A stretch of 64,000 bases of DNA from Polynucleobacter sp. 15G-AUS-farblos (GTDB taxonomy: Bacteria; Pseudomonadota; Gammaproteobacteria; Burkholderiales; Burkholderiaceae): NCBI RefSeq assembly GCF_018882445.1, contig NZ_JACVOM010000001.1:248001-312000 (forward strand), read 5' to 3'. The translations under genes were made by a program, and so were the position numbers. The stretch's first letter is position 1. The number at the start of each line of letters is the position of its first letter. Of this stretch, positions 1 through 13,026 are shown in pieces. The notes under the pieces were generated by a model that worked only from the letters and a program-made list of their open reading frames with translations, searched no databases and was not told where the DNA came from.

Positions 1-1134
1 TGGTTCAAGCAATTTCAGGTGCATATCATCAGGTAGGCCACCCACATTGTGGTGACTCTTGATGGTATGAGCCCCTTTTTTGCCTTTACCAGCAGACTCA
101 ATCACATCAGGATAAATAGTTCCCTGCGCAAGCCATTTGGCATTCTCAATTTTGGCCGATTCAGTTTGGAATATTTCTACGAATTCCTTACCGATAATTT
201 TGCGCTTAGCTTCTGGATCAGAAATACCAGCCAACTTCGACATAAATGTCTGTGCTGCATCTACACGAATCACTTTCACACCAAGATTTCGCGCAAACAT
301 CTCCATCACCATATCGCCTTCGTTCAAGCGAAGTAAGCCGTGATCTACAAAAACACAAGTGAGTTGATCGCCAATAGCACGATGAATTAAGGCTGCAGCA
401 ACACTAGAATCAACGCCGCCAGATAAACCAAGAATCACTTCTTCCTTACCTACCTGCTTACGAATATGCTCAACCGCCTCGCTAATGTAATCACCCATGA
501 CCCAATCTGGCTTACATTGGCAGATCTCATGGACAAAACGCTCAATGATTGCTGTCCCTTGAATGGTGTGCGTTACCTCCGGGTGAAATTGAAAGGCATA
601 AAAGCGACGATCTTCATCAGCCATGCCGGCAATTGGACAAGATTCAGTTGACGCCATTAACTTGAATGAAGGAGGCATTGTGGTCACCGAATCGCCGTGA
701 CTCATCCACACCTTCAGAATGCCGTGACCTTCACTAGTAGAAAAGTCTTGAATGCCCTTGAGAAGATGGGTGTGACCATGCGCTCGAACTTCTGAATATC
801 CAAATTCACGAGCCTTACCCAATGATTCAGCAGAAGCAACTGCACCACCCAATTGGGTAGCCATGGTTTGCATACCGTAGCAAATACCTAAAACGGGAAC
901 GCCTAATTCAAAAACGATTTGTGGTGCTCGCGGACTACCATCTTCAGTTACGGAGCTAGGTCCACCAGAAAGGATGATGCCTTTACCACCCTGCTCTTGA
1001 ATGAATTTGCGAATGAATTCTGGGTCGCAATCATAAGGATGAATCTCTGAGTACACCCGCGCATCGCGCACACGTCTAGCAATTAATTGAGTTACTTGCG
1101 AACCAAAGTCGAGTATCAGTATTTTGTCGTGCAC
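1..1134 (-). CDS. guaA: GMP synthase (glutamine-hydrolysing), partial: C-terminus cut by window edge
   Basis: Converts XMP to GMP with ATP and glutamine, the last step of guanine nucleotide synthesis in the cytosol. Only codons 1-378 are inside the window; the family is usually about 525-535 residues, so the C-terminal dimerisation part is missing. The GTG start at 1134 gives [20 protein letters not shown], the expected N-terminus of the class I amidotransferase domain. The nucleophile is Cys85 in [15 protein letters not shown]. The ATP pyrophosphatase P-loop [10 protein letters not shown] follows around residue 235. guaB ends 24 bases upstream on the same strand, so the two guanine genes are almost certainly cotranscribed. 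Identification is seen directly; operon structure is inferred. Confidence 0.96.
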   Translation of the reverse strand, partial: MHDKILILDFGSQVTQLIARRVRDARVYSEIHPYDCDPEFIRKFIQEQGGKGIILSGGPSSVTEDGSPRAPQIVFELGVPVLGICYGMQTMATQLGGAVASAESLGKAREFGYSEVRAHGHTHLLKGIQDFSTSEGHGILKVWMSHGDSVTTMPPSFKLMASTESCPIAGMADEDRRFYAFQFHPEVTHTIQGTAIIERFVHEICQCKPDWVMGDYISEAVEHIRKQVGKEEVILGLSGGVDSSVAAALIHRAIGDQLTCVFVDHGLLRLNEGDMVMEMFARNLGVKVIRVDAAQTFMSKLAGISDPEAKRKIIGKEFVEIFQTESAKIENAKWLAQGTIYPDVIESAGKGKKGAHTIKSHHNVGGLPDDMHLKLLEP

Positions 1135-1158
1135 GAATGAAGCAATCTTAATTAAGTC

Positions 1159-2631
<1,473 letters not shown>

Positions 2632-2648
2632 CTAGTCGCAAAAACAGA

Positions 2649-2999
2649 TTATAGCCTCCTAGCCTTTCTTTTAGCTGCAGCAGCCTGGAATTTGGCATCT
2701 TGGTTCTGGTTAGCCTTCTTACGTCGAACCGCCTTAGGGTCAATTAACAAGGCAGAATAAAGCTCTAAACGATCCCCAGCATAAATTAGGCTATCCCAGT
2801 CCTTGCGTTTACCAAAGACCCCAAAACAACCTTTCCTTGCCAAAACTGGGTCATTCGGGCCTGTTGCGATACCAGACTGCATCAAAGCAATCCCCACCGT
2901 AGGCGGCTCGTCATTTGACAGCATGAGTTGGAATGGTCTTAAAACCGGCTCACCCTGCCGCGCATCACAGAGCAGAATATCGATTGAACGGCTACTCAT
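2649..2999 (-). CDS. rnfH: RnfH family protein (UPF0125, RatB)
   Basis: A 116-residue member of the RnfH/UPF0125 family, small ubiquitin-like-fold proteins of unsettled function. The family signature is visible as LARKGCFGVFGKRK followed by GDRLELYSALLIDPKAVRRKKA. The C-terminal tail is lysine/arginine rich (AAAAKRKARRL). The ATG at 2999 is preferred to a longer frame starting at 3014, because the shorter form begins directly at the family's beta strand; it overlaps the end of ratA by 8 bases, which suggests coupled translation. The ratA-rnfH pair next to smpB matches the well-known proteobacterial gene order. It reads on into guaB. Confidence 0.88.
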   Translation of the reverse strand: MSSRSIDILLCDARQGEPVLRPFQLMLSNDEPPTVGIALMQSGIATGPNDPVLARKGCFGVFGKRKDWDSLIYAGDRLELYSALLIDPKAVRRKKANQNQDAKFQAAAAKRKARRL

Positions 3000-3423
3000 A
3001 GAGCTCTTCAGCACGCTTCACAAAACAGTCCACAAAGGTTCCGGCGATGTGTCCAAAAACAGGCCCGATGATCTTATCCAGAATGGCGCTTTTGAATTCC
3101 CAATGCAGCTTAAATTCAACCTTACAAGCATCCTCCTTGAGGGGAATAAAGTTCCATTGACCTGAAAAATGCTTAAAAGGCCCATCTACAAACACCATAT
3201 CGATTGTTTCCGGACGATGATTGATGTTCCGGGTATGAAAATACTGATTAATTCCTTTGAAATGGATCTTGATTTTGGCGTCGAGCACGGTCTCAGTTTG
3301 CTCAAAAATTTCCACCCCACCACACCAAGGGAGAAACTCGGGATAGCGTGCTACATCAGTAACCAAGCCATACATACGGTCAGCGGATTGGCCAATTAAA
3401 ACGGTCTTGTAGACGTCTGCCAT
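2992..3423 (-). CDS. ratA: RatA/COQ10-type START-domain protein
   Basis: A 143-residue single-domain SRPBCC/START protein. Recognisable motifs are the N-terminal VLIGQSADRMYGLVTDVARY, then PEFLPWCGG and the C-terminal amphipathic helix GPVFGHIAGTFVDCFVKRAEELY. Homologues are annotated either as the RatA ribosome-association inhibitor 'toxin' or as the bacterial COQ10 ubiquinone-binding protein; the sequence does not decide between these. It is divergent from smpB (26 bases between starts) and overlaps rnfH. The gene order smpB/ratA/rnfH supports orthology with E. coli ratA. Confidence 0.9.
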   Translation of the reverse strand: MADVYKTVLIGQSADRMYGLVTDVARYPEFLPWCGGVEIFEQTETVLDAKIKIHFKGINQYFHTRNINHRPETIDMVFVDGPFKHFSGQWNFIPLKEDACKVEFKLHWEFKSAILDKIIGPVFGHIAGTFVDCFVKRAEELYE

Positions 3424-3449
3424 AATCGATCTTGAGAAGCTAAATAAAT

Positions 3450-3902
3450 ATGAGTATCGTCGATAACAAAAAAGCCTTCTTCGATTATTTTATCGAGGAA
3501 CGCTTTGAGGCAGGGCTAGTGCTGGAGGGCTGGGAGGTCAAAGCCATCCGCGCTGGTCGCGTGCACATCAAAGAAGCGTATGTGGTCATTCGCAAGGCGG
3601 AACTGTTTCTCATCGGCTGCCATATCACCCCACTACTTTCAGCCTCTACCCATATTGTTCCCGATAGCACTCGCACCAGAAAACTCCTTTTAAATGCGAT
3701 TGAAATCAGGAAACTCATTGGCAAGGTCGAGCAAAAGGGCTATACCCTTGTGCCGCTCAACCTGCATTTCTCAAAAGGGAATGTGAAATGCGAGATTGGC
3801 CTAGCTAGAGGCAAAAAGCAGCATGACAAGCGTGCCGCCACTAAAGAGCGTGAGTGGGAAGTCCAAAAAGGCCGCATTGCTAGAGGCGATTTAAACGCTT
3901 AA
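3450..3902 (+). CDS. smpB: SsrA-binding protein SmpB
   Basis: Binds tmRNA and delivers it to stalled ribosomes for trans-translation. The 150-residue length is standard. The sequence starts [20 protein letters not shown] and contains [20 protein letters not shown] and [13 protein letters not shown] near the end, which is the conserved basic tail that enters the decoding centre. It is divergent from ratA. Downstream 3903-4110 I see no gene, only spacer, before the ppsA terminator hairpin. Confidence 0.97.
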   Translation: MSIVDNKKAFFDYFIEERFEAGLVLEGWEVKAIRAGRVHIKEAYVVIRKAELFLIGCHITPLLSASTHIVPDSTRTRKLLLNAIEIRKLIGKVEQKGYTLVPLNLHFSKGNVKCEIGLARGKKQHDKRAATKEREWEVQKGRIARGDLNA

Positions 3903-4110
3903 AGCCCTTAAAACTGGGTTAGACTGGCTTCAGGTCTAATATCTAAGCATTTATGCACTTGTATGGTGCAATACAGCATCAAGCTGCTTCAAATCCCTCA
4001 ATTTAGCCCCTGCAAAAGCATAAGCTTGGTAACCATAAAATTACCTTTCGATGAAATGCACTACGCCGCAGTGAAAGTCATTAAACCGGCCAAATAAATT
4101 GCAGAAAAGA

Positions 4111-4139
4111 AAAAAGCCTAGAACGAATCTAGGCTTTTT
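4111..4139 (-). terminator. Rho-independent terminator after ppsA (possibly bidirectional with smpB)
   Basis: A perfect 12-base-pair stem (4111-4122 with 4128-4139) closes a 5-base loop. A-runs and T-runs at both stem ends let it work in either direction. It lies 18 bases past the ppsA stop and about 210 bases past smpB, between convergent genes. Confidence 0.85.
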
Positions 4140-4157
4140 GTAGTGCTGACGCTTTCC

Positions 4158-6554
4158 TTACTTCTTACCCAGCATCTCCCAGGTTGCAACTACGCTATCT
4201 GGGTTTAAAGAGATTGAAGTAATACCCTTCTCCACCAACCAACGCGCAAAGTCTGGATGATCTGAAGGGCCTTGGCCGCAAATACCAACATACTTGTTTT
4301 GCTTGCGGCAAGCATCAATCGAGCGAGCAATCATGAACTCTACTGCTGGATCGCGCTCATCAAAGTCAATTGCCAATAATTCCATGCCGGAGTCACGATC
4401 AAGACCAAGAGTTAACTGAGTCATATCGTTAGATCCAATTGAGAAACCATCAAAATATTCGAGGAATTGATCTGCCAGGATGGCATTGGATGGAATCTCA
4501 CACATCATAATGAGACGTAGACCATTCACGCCACGCTTGAGGCCCAACTTCTCCATCATATCGATCACGCGTTTGGCTTGATTAATGGTGCGTACGAACG
4601 GCACCATGATCTCAACGTTGTCCAGTCCCATATCTTCACGAACGCGCTTCATTGCTGCACACTCCAGCGCAAACGCTTCACCGAAATCTTCAGAAACGTA
4701 ACGGGATGCTCCGCGGAAACCTAACATTGGGTTTTCTTCATCCGGCTCATAACGTGATCCGCCGATCAACTTCTTGTATTCGTTGGATTTAAAGTCTGAT
4801 AAACGGACAATGACCGGCTTTGGATAGAAAGCAGCGGCAATCGTAGCAACACCCTCAACCAATTTATCTTCGTAGAACTGACGTGGGCTTGCATAACCAC
4901 GCGCCACGCTCTCTACTGCCCGCTTCAAATCCTGATCAATATTGGGGTACTCTAGTACTGCACGTGGATGTACACCAATATAGTTATTGATGATGAACTC
5001 AAGTCGTGCCAAGCCAACACCTGCATTCGGAATTTGACAGAAATCAAATGCCAATTGAGGATTACCAATGTTCATCGTGATCTTCACCGGAATTTCTGGC
5101 AAGACGCCACGGGAAACTTCGGTGACTTCAGTTTCAATCAAGCCATCGTAGATATGACCCTCATCACCCTCAGCACATGAAACAGTAACTACCATGCCAT
5201 CTTGCAAATGCTCAGTCGCATCCCCGCAACCTACGACTGCAGGAACACCTAACTCACGCGCAATAATCGCTGCGTGACATGTACGACCACCGCGATTGGT
5301 AACGATCGCAGAAGCACGCTTCATCACGGGTTCCCAGTTCGGATCTGTCATATCCGCTACCAATACATCGCCTGGCTGAACACGATCCATCTCGCTTGGG
5401 TCACGAATGATGCGCACAGGACCTGCGCCAATCTTTTGACCAATCGCACGGCCCTTAGCTAAAACCTTAGAACTACCCTTGAGTTTGTAGCGCATCTCAA
5501 CTTGGCCAGCAGCCTGACTCTTCACTGTCTCAGGGCGGGCTTGGAGAATGTAAATACGGCCATCTTGTCCATCTTTACCCCACTCGATATCCATTGGACG
5601 TCCGTAGTGTTTTTCAATAATGACGGCGTATTTTGCCAACTCAGTAATATCTGCGTCTTCCAAAGAAAAACGATTGCGCTTTTCTGGGCTGACATCGACA
5701 GTCTGCACTTTTTCTGTAGAACCTTTTGGTGCAAACTGCATCTGAATTAACTTAGAGCCTAAAGAGCGACGAATGATGGCTTTCTTATCTTGAGCCAAGG
5801 TGGTTTTAAATACATAAAACTCATCAGGATTTACTGCGCCCTGAACTACTGTCTCGCCTAAGCCGTAACTTGAGGTGATAAAGACAACGTCTTCAAAACC
5901 AGACTCTGTATCCAAAGTAAACATCACGCCAGCAGCGCCTAAGTCGGAGCGCACCATACGTTGAATACCTGCCGATAAGGCTACTTCAGCGTGGGCAAAG
6001 CCCTTATGAACACGATAAGAGATAGCGCGATCGTTATACAAGGAGGCAAATACTTCACGAATCTTCTTGAGGACATCTTCAATGCCTTCAACGTTTAAGA
6101 AGGTTTCTTGTTGTCCAGCAAATGAAGCATCAGGCAAGTCTTCAGCGGTAGCGGAGGAGCGTACTGCAAATGAACCTTTACCAGAATCATCCAATACTGC
6201 AAATGCCTTACGGATCTCTTCATCTAGCTTTGGCTGAAATGGGGCGGTTTCAATCCAATTACGAATTTCTGCACCAGCCACAGCCAATGCACGAACATCA
6301 TCAATATTGAGATTTTCTAAACGCTGTTGAATACGTTCAGTCAAATTATTATGCTTTAAGAAATCTCTAAAAGCCAATGCGGTGGTTGCAAAACCCGTCG
6401 GCACTCGCACACCAGTTGAAGCCAATTGAGAAATCATTTCGCCTAAAGATGCGTTCTTGCCACCCACTGACTCAACATCAGTCATGCGGAGTTGCTCAAA
6501 AGGCAAGACATAGGCATCTGCCATACTGCTATTTTGTTGCTGTTGGTTGGACAT
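4158..6554 (-). CDS. ppsA: Phosphoenolpyruvate synthase
   Basis: Makes PEP from pyruvate and ATP (yielding AMP and phosphate) for gluconeogenesis. The N-terminal PEP/pyruvate-binding ATP-grasp domain begins at [17 protein letters not shown]. The swivelling phosphohistidine domain has [17 protein letters not shown] with catalytic His427. The C-terminal TIM barrel includes [20 protein letters not shown] and ends in [14 protein letters not shown]. The ATG at 6554 (798 residues) is chosen; an open frame continues 90 codons upstream, but those residues are not family-like and run into the divergent ppsR region. A second ATG 10 codons in ([11 protein letters not shown]) is also possible. Regulation is expected to be by the neighbouring PpsR. 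Confidence 0.97.
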   Translation of the reverse strand: MSNQQQQNSSMADAYVLPFEQLRMTDVESVGGKNASLGEMISQLASTGVRVPTGFATTALAFRDFLKHNNLTERIQQRLENLNIDDVRALAVAGAEIRNWIETAPFQPKLDEEIRKAFAVLDDSGKGSFAVRSSATAEDLPDASFAGQQETFLNVEGIEDVLKKIREVFASLYNDRAISYRVHKGFAHAEVALSAGIQRMVRSDLGAAGVMFTLDTESGFEDVVFITSSYGLGETVVQGAVNPDEFYVFKTTLAQDKKAIIRRSLGSKLIQMQFAPKGSTEKVQTVDVSPEKRNRFSLEDADITELAKYAVIIEKHYGRPMDIEWGKDGQDGRIYILQARPETVKSQAAGQVEMRYKLKGSSKVLAKGRAIGQKIGAGPVRIIRDPSEMDRVQPGDVLVADMTDPNWEPVMKRASAIVTNRGGRTCHAAIIARELGVPAVVGCGDATEHLQDGMVVTVSCAEGDEGHIYDGLIETEVTEVSRGVLPEIPVKITMNIGNPQLAFDFCQIPNAGVGLARLEFIINNYIGVHPRAVLEYPNIDQDLKRAVESVARGYASPRQFYEDKLVEGVATIAAAFYPKPVIVRLSDFKSNEYKKLIGGSRYEPDEENPMLGFRGASRYVSEDFGEAFALECAAMKRVREDMGLDNVEIMVPFVRTINQAKRVIDMMEKLGLKRGVNGLRLIMMCEIPSNAILADQFLEYFDGFSIGSNDMTQLTLGLDRDSGMELLAIDFDERDPAVEFMIARSIDACRKQNKYVGICGQGPSDHPDFARWLVEKGITSISLNPDSVVATWEMLGKK

Positions 6555-6660
6555 AAAATACTCTCTAAAGATAAGGAAACTGGTCAAGCCGCCGCATAAA
6601 ATACGGCATACTTCAATTAATATCCATTGTAGTGCTGACCTAGACTGATAGACCAATCCC

Positions 6661-7488
6661 ATGTCCACCCAAACCCGCATTGTTTTTATTGTTTCTGACG
6701 GTACTGGTATCACCGCAGAGAACTTCAGCCAGTCCATTTTGGCCCAATTTGAGGCCAGTTTTAAGCATATTCGGGTGCCATTCGTGGACAGCGTTGATAA
6801 AGCGCACGATGCGGTCAGCAGCATTAATCAAGCAGCCAGCAAATATGGGGTTCAGCCCATTGTTTTCACTACTTTGGTAAATTCTGAACTCAATTCGATT
6901 GTTACCAAAGCCAATGGCCTGATTTTGGATATGTTTCAGACCTTTGTGGCCCCTTTAGAAGAAGCTTTAGGCATTAAATCGACCCATGCCATGAACCGCC
7001 TTCACCACAATGCGGATACCGAGGCCTATAAAAACCGTATTGAGGCAATTAATTACTCTCTTGCCCATGATGATGGCCAGTCCAACCAGAACCTGGCTGA
7101 TGCAGATGTCATTTTAGTTGGCATCTCCAGGGTGGGTAAAACGCCGACGAGTCTGTATTTGGCAATGCAATATGGCCTTAAGGCAGCCAACTATCCGCTG
7201 ATACCAGAAGACTTTGAGCGTAGAAAACTGCCCTCGGATCTGGTGCCCTTCCGCAACAAGATTTTTGGCCTCATGATCGATGCTGAGCGTCTTTCGGAGA
7301 TCCGCAATGAGCGCCGCCCTGGAAGTAATTACGCTAAGCTGGAAAATTGCCGCTATGAAATTAATGAAGCCACGGACATGATGAAAAAGGAATCGATTCC
7401 CTGGGTTGTGACCACTAGTAAATCGATCGAGGAGATCGCCACAACCGTGCTGCAAGCAATTAAATCCGATAAGACCATCTTGGGCTAA
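6661..7488 (+). CDS. ppsR: PEP synthase regulatory kinase/pyrophosphorylase
   Basis: Bifunctional DUF299 enzyme that inactivates PEP synthase by ADP-dependent phosphorylation of a threonine and reactivates it by phosphate-dependent removal. The 275-residue sequence starts [18 protein letters not shown] and has the family P-loop GISRVGKT at residues 154-161. It ends in the usual region [18 protein letters not shown]. It is divergent from its target ppsA, the classical arrangement. No clear Shine-Dalgarno precedes the ATG. Confidence 0.95.
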   Translation: MSTQTRIVFIVSDGTGITAENFSQSILAQFEASFKHIRVPFVDSVDKAHDAVSSINQAASKYGVQPIVFTTLVNSELNSIVTKANGLILDMFQTFVAPLEEALGIKSTHAMNRLHHNADTEAYKNRIEAINYSLAHDDGQSNQNLADADVILVGISRVGKTPTSLYLAMQYGLKAANYPLIPEDFERRKLPSDLVPFRNKIFGLMIDAERLSEIRNERRPGSNYAKLENCRYEINEATDMMKKESIPWVVTTSKSIEEIATTVLQAIKSDKTILG

Positions 7489-7497
7489 ACCGTAGGT

Positions 7498-8322
7498 TTA
7501 ACTCCGCCTGACTCGCATAGTCTCAAATAAACATAGGGCTGCTGCAGTAGAGACATTGAGTGACTCTACCCTTGGGTCAATGGGAATCGATATGCCCTTG
7601 GCCTGCACCATCAGATCTTCTGATACGCCCTGACCTTCGCTTCCCATTACCCAAGCCACAGGATGCAACAGATCCTGCTGTATGTCATAGAGCTCATTTG
7701 AGGCATCTGCACTAGCCGCCAATAATGGTGCAGTAACAGCACTCAATACTTGCTGATTTGACCAACCCTCATACAGATTGAGCAGTTGATGCGCCCCCAT
7801 ACCGGCACGCAGGACTTTGCTTGACCATAAATGGGCGCATCCTGATAAAGCAATCACCTGAGTAAAGCCAGCAGCAGCTGCAGTGCGCAGTATTGACCCG
7901 ACATTACCAGCATCCTGAATGCGATCCAAGATCAGAACATCTCCAGGCAAAGTCGCAATCGATTGAGAGGGAGTTAAACAAGATTTTGGTAAATCGAGCA
8001 AGCCGGCAATATGAGGCGCATTAACCAGATCACTCAATAAATCCCACAGGCTACTGTCCAATTGATAAACGCGGGTATCTGGACAGCTTTCTAAATGGGA
8101 GTAGACCGCGTGTGAAATCTCTTCATTCTGAAGGCCGACTTCCGAGGTGAGTAAGATCTTTAATGCTGGATCACCCATCCATGTTTGCACTAGATGAATT
8201 CCCTCGAGCAATGCTTGCCCCCGCGCAAGACGTGCTTTTTGTCCTTTTGATCCCGTTGCCTGCAGAAGACGAATTTCTTTAAAGAGGGGATTTTCTTTAG
8301 AGCTAATCAGATCAAAACTCAT
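7498..8322 (-). CDS. SpoU/TrmH-family RNA 2'-O-methyltransferase
   Basis: A SAM-dependent ribose methylase of the SPOUT superfamily, most like the TrmH/RlmB-type rRNA group; the exact target nucleotide cannot be read from sequence. Three knot motifs are visible: [20 protein letters not shown], then [16 protein letters not shown], then [20 protein letters not shown]. An N-terminal substrate-binding extension of about 110 residues ([17 protein letters not shown]) precedes them. The ATG overlaps the rnhB stop by 4 bases, making it the last gene of the lpx operon. It converges on ppsR with 9 bases between. Confidence 0.9.
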   Translation of the reverse strand: MSFDLISSKENPLFKEIRLLQATGSKGQKARLARGQALLEGIHLVQTWMGDPALKILLTSEVGLQNEEISHAVYSHLESCPDTRVYQLDSSLWDLLSDLVNAPHIAGLLDLPKSCLTPSQSIATLPGDVLILDRIQDAGNVGSILRTAAAAGFTQVIALSGCAHLWSSKVLRAGMGAHQLLNLYEGWSNQQVLSAVTAPLLAASADASNELYDIQQDLLHPVAWVMGSEGQGVSEDLMVQAKGISIPIDPRVESLNVSTAAALCLFETMRVRRS

Positions 8323-8906
8323 AGCGCCTCCAATACCTTACGCACCGGCGCAAAACTACGACGGTGCTCATCACAGACTCCAAAGGCTTTGAGTGCCGCA
8401 AAATGCGCCTCGGTTGGATACCCCATATGCTGGGCAAAACCATATTGAGGATGGCGCTCATGCAGGATTTGCATCTGTCTGTCTCGAGTCACTTTGGCCA
8501 AAATAGATGCCGCTGAAATAGCTGGCTCCTTTGCATCACCCTTTACGATCGCTTCAGCACTGATGGGCAATTCTGGGCAGCGATTACCATCGATCAGTGC
8601 CTTATCAGGCCAAGCGCCCAAGCGAGTAGTCAGATCTTCAATGGCTCGGCGCATCGCCAACATGGTTGCTTGCAAGATATTGATCTGATCGATTTCCAGA
8701 GGGGAGGCCTCGCCTATTCCCCAAGCTTTCGCTTTTTGCATGATTTGCTCATACAAATATTCACGTCGTGCTGGTGTGAGTTTCTTTGAGTCCTTCAGAC
8801 CTTCTATGGGCTGAGCAGGATCAAGTACCACGGCACCAGCAACGACAGCCCCAACCAAAGGCCCGCGACCGGCTTCATCAACACCACAGACCCAGATCAC
8901 ACTCAT
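8319..8906 (-). CDS. rnhB: Ribonuclease HII
   Basis: Cleaves RNA in RNA/DNA hybrids and removes misincorporated ribonucleotides. The 195-residue sequence opens with [20 protein letters not shown], where Asp10 and Glu11 are the first metal ligands. Further family blocks are [23 protein letters not shown] and [14 protein letters not shown]. Its ATG overlaps the lpxB stop (ATGA) and its stop overlaps the methylase start. lpxB-rnhB is a common proteobacterial order. Confidence 0.96.
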   Translation of the reverse strand: MSVIWVCGVDEAGRGPLVGAVVAGAVVLDPAQPIEGLKDSKKLTPARREYLYEQIMQKAKAWGIGEASPLEIDQINILQATMLAMRRAIEDLTTRLGAWPDKALIDGNRCPELPISAEAIVKGDAKEPAISAASILAKVTRDRQMQILHERHPQYGFAQHMGYPTEAHFAALKAFGVCDEHRRSFAPVRKVLEAL

Positions 8907-10108
8907 CGAGCTACTCGATGTTTAGGTGCGCTCGCTATAGTCTGCGCAACAGCTTGGGCAACCAATAGTCCAGTTGGACGGCGTAAAGTCTCATGCATCT
9001 GTTCAAAGCGCTCTTTTAATTGAGCGACTTTAGTGGGGTGATTCAGCCATTCCACAAGAGCTGCTGCTAGTTTTTCTGAAGTGGCTTCATCTTGCAGTAA
9101 TTCTGGAACCACAAACTCGCCACACAAAATGTTAGGCAATCCAACATAAGGAAGGTAACCTTGGCGCTTCATAATCTGCGCGGTTAACCATGGCACCTTA
9201 TAAGAGATGACCATGGGCTTCTTCCATAAAGCAGCTTGCAGGGTTGCGGTACCACTAGCGATTAACACTACATCGGCAGATTCCAATACCTCGTCTGCCC
9301 TACCCTCCAGCAAATGAATCTGAATATCGGGACTTACTTTTTTCGCTTGCTGCAAAAGTTGCTCAAGTGGCTCACGTAAACGTGGGGTAGCAACCGGAAT
9401 TAAGAAATTCAATATCTGGCCTTGCATCTGCTTTGCTAGCAATTGCATCGTCTCAAAGAAAACTGGGGCAATGAGTTCAATTTCAGAGCCGCGACTACCT
9501 GGCAAGACTGCAATGACGATTCCCTCTAATGCATTAGCAGGAAGGTGAAGCAGTGTAGATAATTGTTCGCGTGCTTTTGTTGGATTGGGCTCTAGGGGAA
9601 TTTCACTAGCTAAGGGATGACCAACATAAGTAGAGGCTACGCCAGCACGATCATAGATCTCCGTCTCAAAAGGGAAAATGCAGAGCATGCGTTCAACTGC
9701 TTGCGAAATCTTTTTGATGCGACCCGCTCTCCAAGCCCAAATCGAAGGAGAAACCAAATGCAAGGTCGGAATACCCGCATTACGTAGCTGCAACTCCACA
9801 CCTAAATTGAAATCGGGTGCATCTATTCCTAAATACACATCAGGTCGACCCTCACCCAACATGTGGGTGATGAGTTCTTTACGAAGCTTCAAAATAGCCG
9901 GTAACTGTTTTATAGCCTCAACATATCCCCGAACGCTGAGCGTTTCCATTGGCCAATCTGAACGCATTCCTTCAGCCTGCATGCGCGGGCCGCCAATGCC
10001 ATACACCTCTAGGCCTGCCATATCGGGTATTTGATTTAATGCGCTTAATACTGGCGCAGCAAGTAAATCACCGGATGGTTCGCCAGCTACACAAGCTAAC
10101 TTTGGCAA
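8903..10108 (-). CDS. lpxB: Lipid-A-disaccharide synthase
   Basis: Glycosyltransferase (GT19) that joins UDP-diacylglucosamine and lipid X into the lipid A disaccharide at the inner-membrane surface. Motifs include [36 protein letters not shown] and [20 protein letters not shown]. The open frame runs up to 10213 inside lpxA. I prefer the TTG at 10108: it begins [14 protein letters not shown] like relatives, follows the lpxA stop by 13 bases and has an AGG six bases upstream. TTG starts are common in this window. The alternative ATG at 10162 adds 18 non-conserved residues and overlaps lpxA by 41 bases. Confidence 0.93.
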   Translation of the reverse strand: MPKLACVAGEPSGDLLAAPVLSALNQIPDMAGLEVYGIGGPRMQAEGMRSDWPMETLSVRGYVEAIKQLPAILKLRKELITHMLGEGRPDVYLGIDAPDFNLGVELQLRNAGIPTLHLVSPSIWAWRAGRIKKISQAVERMLCIFPFETEIYDRAGVASTYVGHPLASEIPLEPNPTKAREQLSTLLHLPANALEGIVIAVLPGSRGSEIELIAPVFFETMQLLAKQMQGQILNFLIPVATPRLREPLEQLLQQAKKVSPDIQIHLLEGRADEVLESADVVLIASGTATLQAALWKKPMVISYKVPWLTAQIMKRQGYLPYVGLPNILCGEFVVPELLQDEATSEKLAAALVEWLNHPTKVAQLKERFEQMHETLRRPTGLLVAQAVAQTIASAPKHRVAR

Positions 10109-10121
10109 AGTCGACCTATCG

Positions 10122-10919
10122 TTACCGAATGATGCCGCGCGTTGAGGCGGCAATAAAGTCATGAAATTCTGCAAGCTTCTCTGCAGTAGCAGCATCAGCA
10201 GTACTGGCGACAACCATTTTCTGAATTTCTACTTTAGCCTCTTCAAAACTAAGGCCGTCTTTGTAAAGTACTTTATATGCTTGACGTAAGGCTGTGATCG
10301 TTTCACTAGAAAAACCACGGCGCTTTAAACCTTCTACATTGATACCGTGCGGTGAAGCTTTATCACCAGCAGCAATCACAAAAGGTGGAATATCTTGAAC
10401 TAAAGCAGAGGCACCGCCGAGCATGGCATGCTGTCCAATGCGAACAAACTGATGCACGCCTGACATACCACCCATGATGGCCCAATCATTTACATGCACG
10501 TGACCCGCAATTTGTGCATTACTAGAGAAAATGGTGTGATTACCGATTTGACAATCATGCGCGATATGAACGTAGGCCATGATCCAGTTGTCATCACCAA
10601 TGCGGGTAATACCCACATCCTGTGAAGTGCCAGTATGGATGGTTGTGAACTCTCGAATAGTATTGCGATCGCCGATAATCAACTGGGTTGGCTCACCGCG
10701 ATACTTCATATCTTGTGGAGGTCCGCCTATAGCAGCAAAATGCGCAAAGTGATTGTCTTTGCCAATTGTGGTGTAGCCCTCAATGATGGTGTGTGACCCA
10801 ATTTTGGTACCAGACCCAATTTTGACATTAGGGCCAATGACCGAATAAGGTCCGACTTCTACATCACTAGCCAATTCTGCTTTGCTATCAATAACAGCAG
10901 ATGCATGAATCCGAGTCAT
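10122..10919 (-). CDS. lpxA: UDP-N-acetylglucosamine acyltransferase
   Basis: First step of lipid A synthesis: 3-O-acylation of UDP-GlcNAc from hydroxyacyl-ACP. The 265-residue left-handed beta-helix protein has hexapeptide repeats from residue 5 on ([20 protein letters not shown]). The catalytic His lies in [12 protein letters not shown]. The C-terminal helical part follows [17 protein letters not shown]. The ATG at 10919 shares a base with the fabZ stop (TAATG), so translation is coupled; a longer frame to 10946 is not needed. Confidence 0.97.
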   Translation of the reverse strand: MTRIHASAVIDSKAELASDVEVGPYSVIGPNVKIGSGTKIGSHTIIEGYTTIGKDNHFAHFAAIGGPPQDMKYRGEPTQLIIGDRNTIREFTTIHTGTSQDVGITRIGDDNWIMAYVHIAHDCQIGNHTIFSSNAQIAGHVHVNDWAIMGGMSGVHQFVRIGQHAMLGGASALVQDIPPFVIAAGDKASPHGINVEGLKRRGFSSETITALRQAYKVLYKDGLSFEEAKVEIQKMVVASTADAATAEKLAEFHDFIAASTRGIIR

Positions 10920-11368
10920 TACGCGCCTTTCGTACGAACCGCACAAGTAATGTTAGCCTCTGCAGCCAATTCACCGTCGACTGTGGCTTGCACTTGGAAC
11001 TTATAAATACCTGCACGTTCACGCTCTAACCTGGCAGTCATGATCAATTGATCGCCTGGCAAGACGGGCTTCTTAAACCGAGCACCATCAATACCGGCAA
11101 AGTAGTACACCGCATTCTCTTGGCGTTCTTCTGAGAAAGTCAGTAATGCTGCAGTTTGAGCAAGCGCTTCAATAATCAATACGCCAGGCATGACCGGAAA
11201 ATCAGGGAAGTGCCCCTGAAAAAAAGGCTCGTTCATCGTAACATTCTTTAAAGCAGTAATACTCTCTCGCGGAGTAATTTCCAAAACGCGATCGACCAGC
11301 AAAAAAGGATAGCGATGTGGCAACAACTTTAGAATCTGATGAATATCGATTGCAATAGCTTTGCTCAT
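10919..11368 (-). CDS. fabZ: 3-hydroxyacyl-[ACP] dehydratase FabZ
   Basis: Dehydrates 3-hydroxyacyl-ACP in fatty acid elongation, competing with LpxA and LpxD for the same substrate. The 149-residue hot-dog protein shows [17 protein letters not shown] and the active-site segment [20 protein letters not shown]. It sits between lpxD and lpxA as in most Gram-negatives and is translationally coupled to lpxA. Confidence 0.97.
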   Translation of the reverse strand: MSKAIAIDIHQILKLLPHRYPFLLVDRVLEITPRESITALKNVTMNEPFFQGHFPDFPVMPGVLIIEALAQTAALLTFSEERQENAVYYFAGIDGARFKKPVLPGDQLIMTARLERERAGIYKFQVQATVDGELAAEANITCAVRTKGA

Positions 11369-11407
11369 AAATTACCTACTTAATAAATTAATTGGGTTGG
11401 CGAAGTC

Positions 11408-12475
11408 CTAAGACTCCTTGTTTTGGTTTTTATCCAATAAACGCAAGCGTTGACGTATTTTATCTAGCCCGCGCAAGATAGCAGCATTTTTCTCCCAAGC
11501 ACTATGCAGCATTGAAGGATAGACCCCCGTGAAATGCTGACCCGGCTCGGTGATAGAGCGAATAATGGAAGTATTACCAGACACTGTAGTGCGATCGGCA
11601 ATAGTCAAATGACCAGCAAAATTAGCCGCGCCGCCAATAATACAAAAATGTCCGATCTTCGTACTTCCGGATATTGCCGCACATCCTGCAATCACACAGC
11701 AATTACCAATCACGACATTGTGAGCAATCTGTACTTGATTATCAATTTTGCTTCCTGCGCCAATCACGGTATCACTCATCGCACCACGATCGATCGTGGT
11801 TGAGGCGCCGATTTCAACATCATTGCCGATGATGACGCGCCCAGTTTGAGGAATTTTGACCCACTCACCGCCCGTAGCTGAAAAATCAGGAGCAAATCCA
11901 AAGCCATCTGCACCGATCACAGCACCGCTATGAATAATGCAACGCTCGCCAATTTGGCATGCATGATAAATCGATACCGATGGATAAATGACCGAATCAT
12001 CTGCTATTACGCAATCCCTAGCAATACTGCTATTACCCAAAATAGAGACGCGCTCCCCCAGCTTCACTCCAGCGCCAATTTGTACAAATGGACCAATGTG
12101 ACATGAAGCAGGAACCATTGCACTTGGATCTATTGCGGCACTTGGATGGATACCCGCTGGATATTGTGGCGAACTGGCTTTAGCAAAGTGCTGCGCCATT
12201 CTGGCAAACGTGGCATAGGGATTCTTAGAAACAAAGTACACCCGACTCGCTGAATGCGCCCCAGGGTTTGCTTGTAAAAAATCGAGGTCAGACTGACTGA
12301 CAATCAAAGCTCCAGCTGTACTGTCACTTGCTTGCTGACGATACAGTGGATTAGATAAAAAGGAGATTTGATCTACTTGCGCTCGCTCAAGTGGAGCGAG
12401 GCTGTTAAATACGAGGGAGGCCTCCCCCACCAAGCTTGCTTGAAACTGTTTGGCCAGCTCGATGGCGGTAGGCAT
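11408..12475 (-). CDS. lpxD: UDP-3-O-(3-hydroxyacyl)glucosamine N-acyltransferase
   Basis: Third committed step of lipid A synthesis, N-acylating UDP-3-O-acylglucosamine. The 355-residue sequence has the N-terminal uridine-binding domain (to about residue 100), then the beta-helix with [20 protein letters not shown] and [14 protein letters not shown] containing the catalytic His. A short C-terminal helix closes it ([18 protein letters not shown]). The start lies 5 bases after the skp stop. Confidence 0.97.
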   Translation of the reverse strand: MPTAIELAKQFQASLVGEASLVFNSLAPLERAQVDQISFLSNPLYRQQASDSTAGALIVSQSDLDFLQANPGAHSASRVYFVSKNPYATFARMAQHFAKASSPQYPAGIHPSAAIDPSAMVPASCHIGPFVQIGAGVKLGERVSILGNSSIARDCVIADDSVIYPSVSIYHACQIGERCIIHSGAVIGADGFGFAPDFSATGGEWVKIPQTGRVIIGNDVEIGASTTIDRGAMSDTVIGAGSKIDNQVQIAHNVVIGNCCVIAGCAAISGSTKIGHFCIIGGAANFAGHLTIADRTTVSGNTSIIRSITEPGQHFTGVYPSMLHSAWEKNAAILRGLDKIRQRLRLLDKNQNKES

Positions 12476-12480
12476 AAAGC

Positions 12481-13008
12481 TTACTTGAGACTATTCAAAG
12501 CCTTGATCACATCATCAGTGATATCAGCCTTAGGACTAACGTAGGCTGCTTCTTGAACAATGACATCAAGCTTTCTTTGTTCAGCAATCTGCTTCAGAAC
12601 TAAGTTTGCTTTTTCAGCAATCTTTGCACGCTCTTCAAAAGTGCGCTGATTTAAATCCTCAGTAAATTCACGTTGCTTGCGTTGCAATTCGCGATCCTGA
12701 TCTGCCAACTCACGTTGACGACGAATACGCTCTGCTTCATTCATTACAGCCGCATCACGATCCAGTTTTTCTGCAGCAGTCTTAATTTTTTGCGCGCTAT
12801 CACGCAAATCATTCTGACGCTTAGTAAATTCATTTTGCAAGCGAGTCTGCATTGCTTTGGCTAAGTTGGACTCATTGAAAACTTTTTCTGAGTTCACAAC
12901 GGCTACGCGGCTTCCAGTATCTTGCGCATATGCAGATGATGCAGAAAATACTGCAATCACAGCAACCAAGCTGGCTTGAATCCACTTTGAAGAATGATGA
13001 AGCTTCAT
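12481..13008 (-). CDS. skp: Periplasmic chaperone Skp/OmpH
   Basis: Trimeric periplasmic holdase that escorts unfolded outer-membrane proteins to BamA. The 175-residue precursor has a signal peptide ending SSAYA at residue 28. It continues with [14 protein letters not shown] and long charged coiled-coil tentacles (residues about 55-130). The ATG at 13008 follows AAGGAAAGTTTT, a good ribosome site; an in-frame extension to 13026 adds six residues and is rejected. It is located directly after bamA, the conserved order. Confidence 0.94.
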   Translation of the reverse strand: MKLHHSSKWIQASLVAVIAVFSASSAYAQDTGSRVAVVNSEKVFNESNLAKAMQTRLQNEFTKRQNDLRDSAQKIKTAAEKLDRDAAVMNEAERIRRQRELADQDRELQRKQREFTEDLNQRTFEERAKIAEKANLVLKQIAEQRKLDVIVQEAAYVSPKADITDDVIKALNSLK

Positions 13009-13026
13009 AAAACTTTCCTTAAACAA

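Noticed and set aside
2992..3902. Novel toxin-antitoxin module from the ratA name
   Set aside because: ratA/rnfH beside smpB is conserved housekeeping synteny; no antitoxin-like partner or mobile context is present.
6555..6824. N-terminal extension of ppsA by 90 codons
   Set aside because: The extension overlaps the 5' end of ppsR antisense and shows no similarity to PEP synthases; ATG 6554 fits the family.
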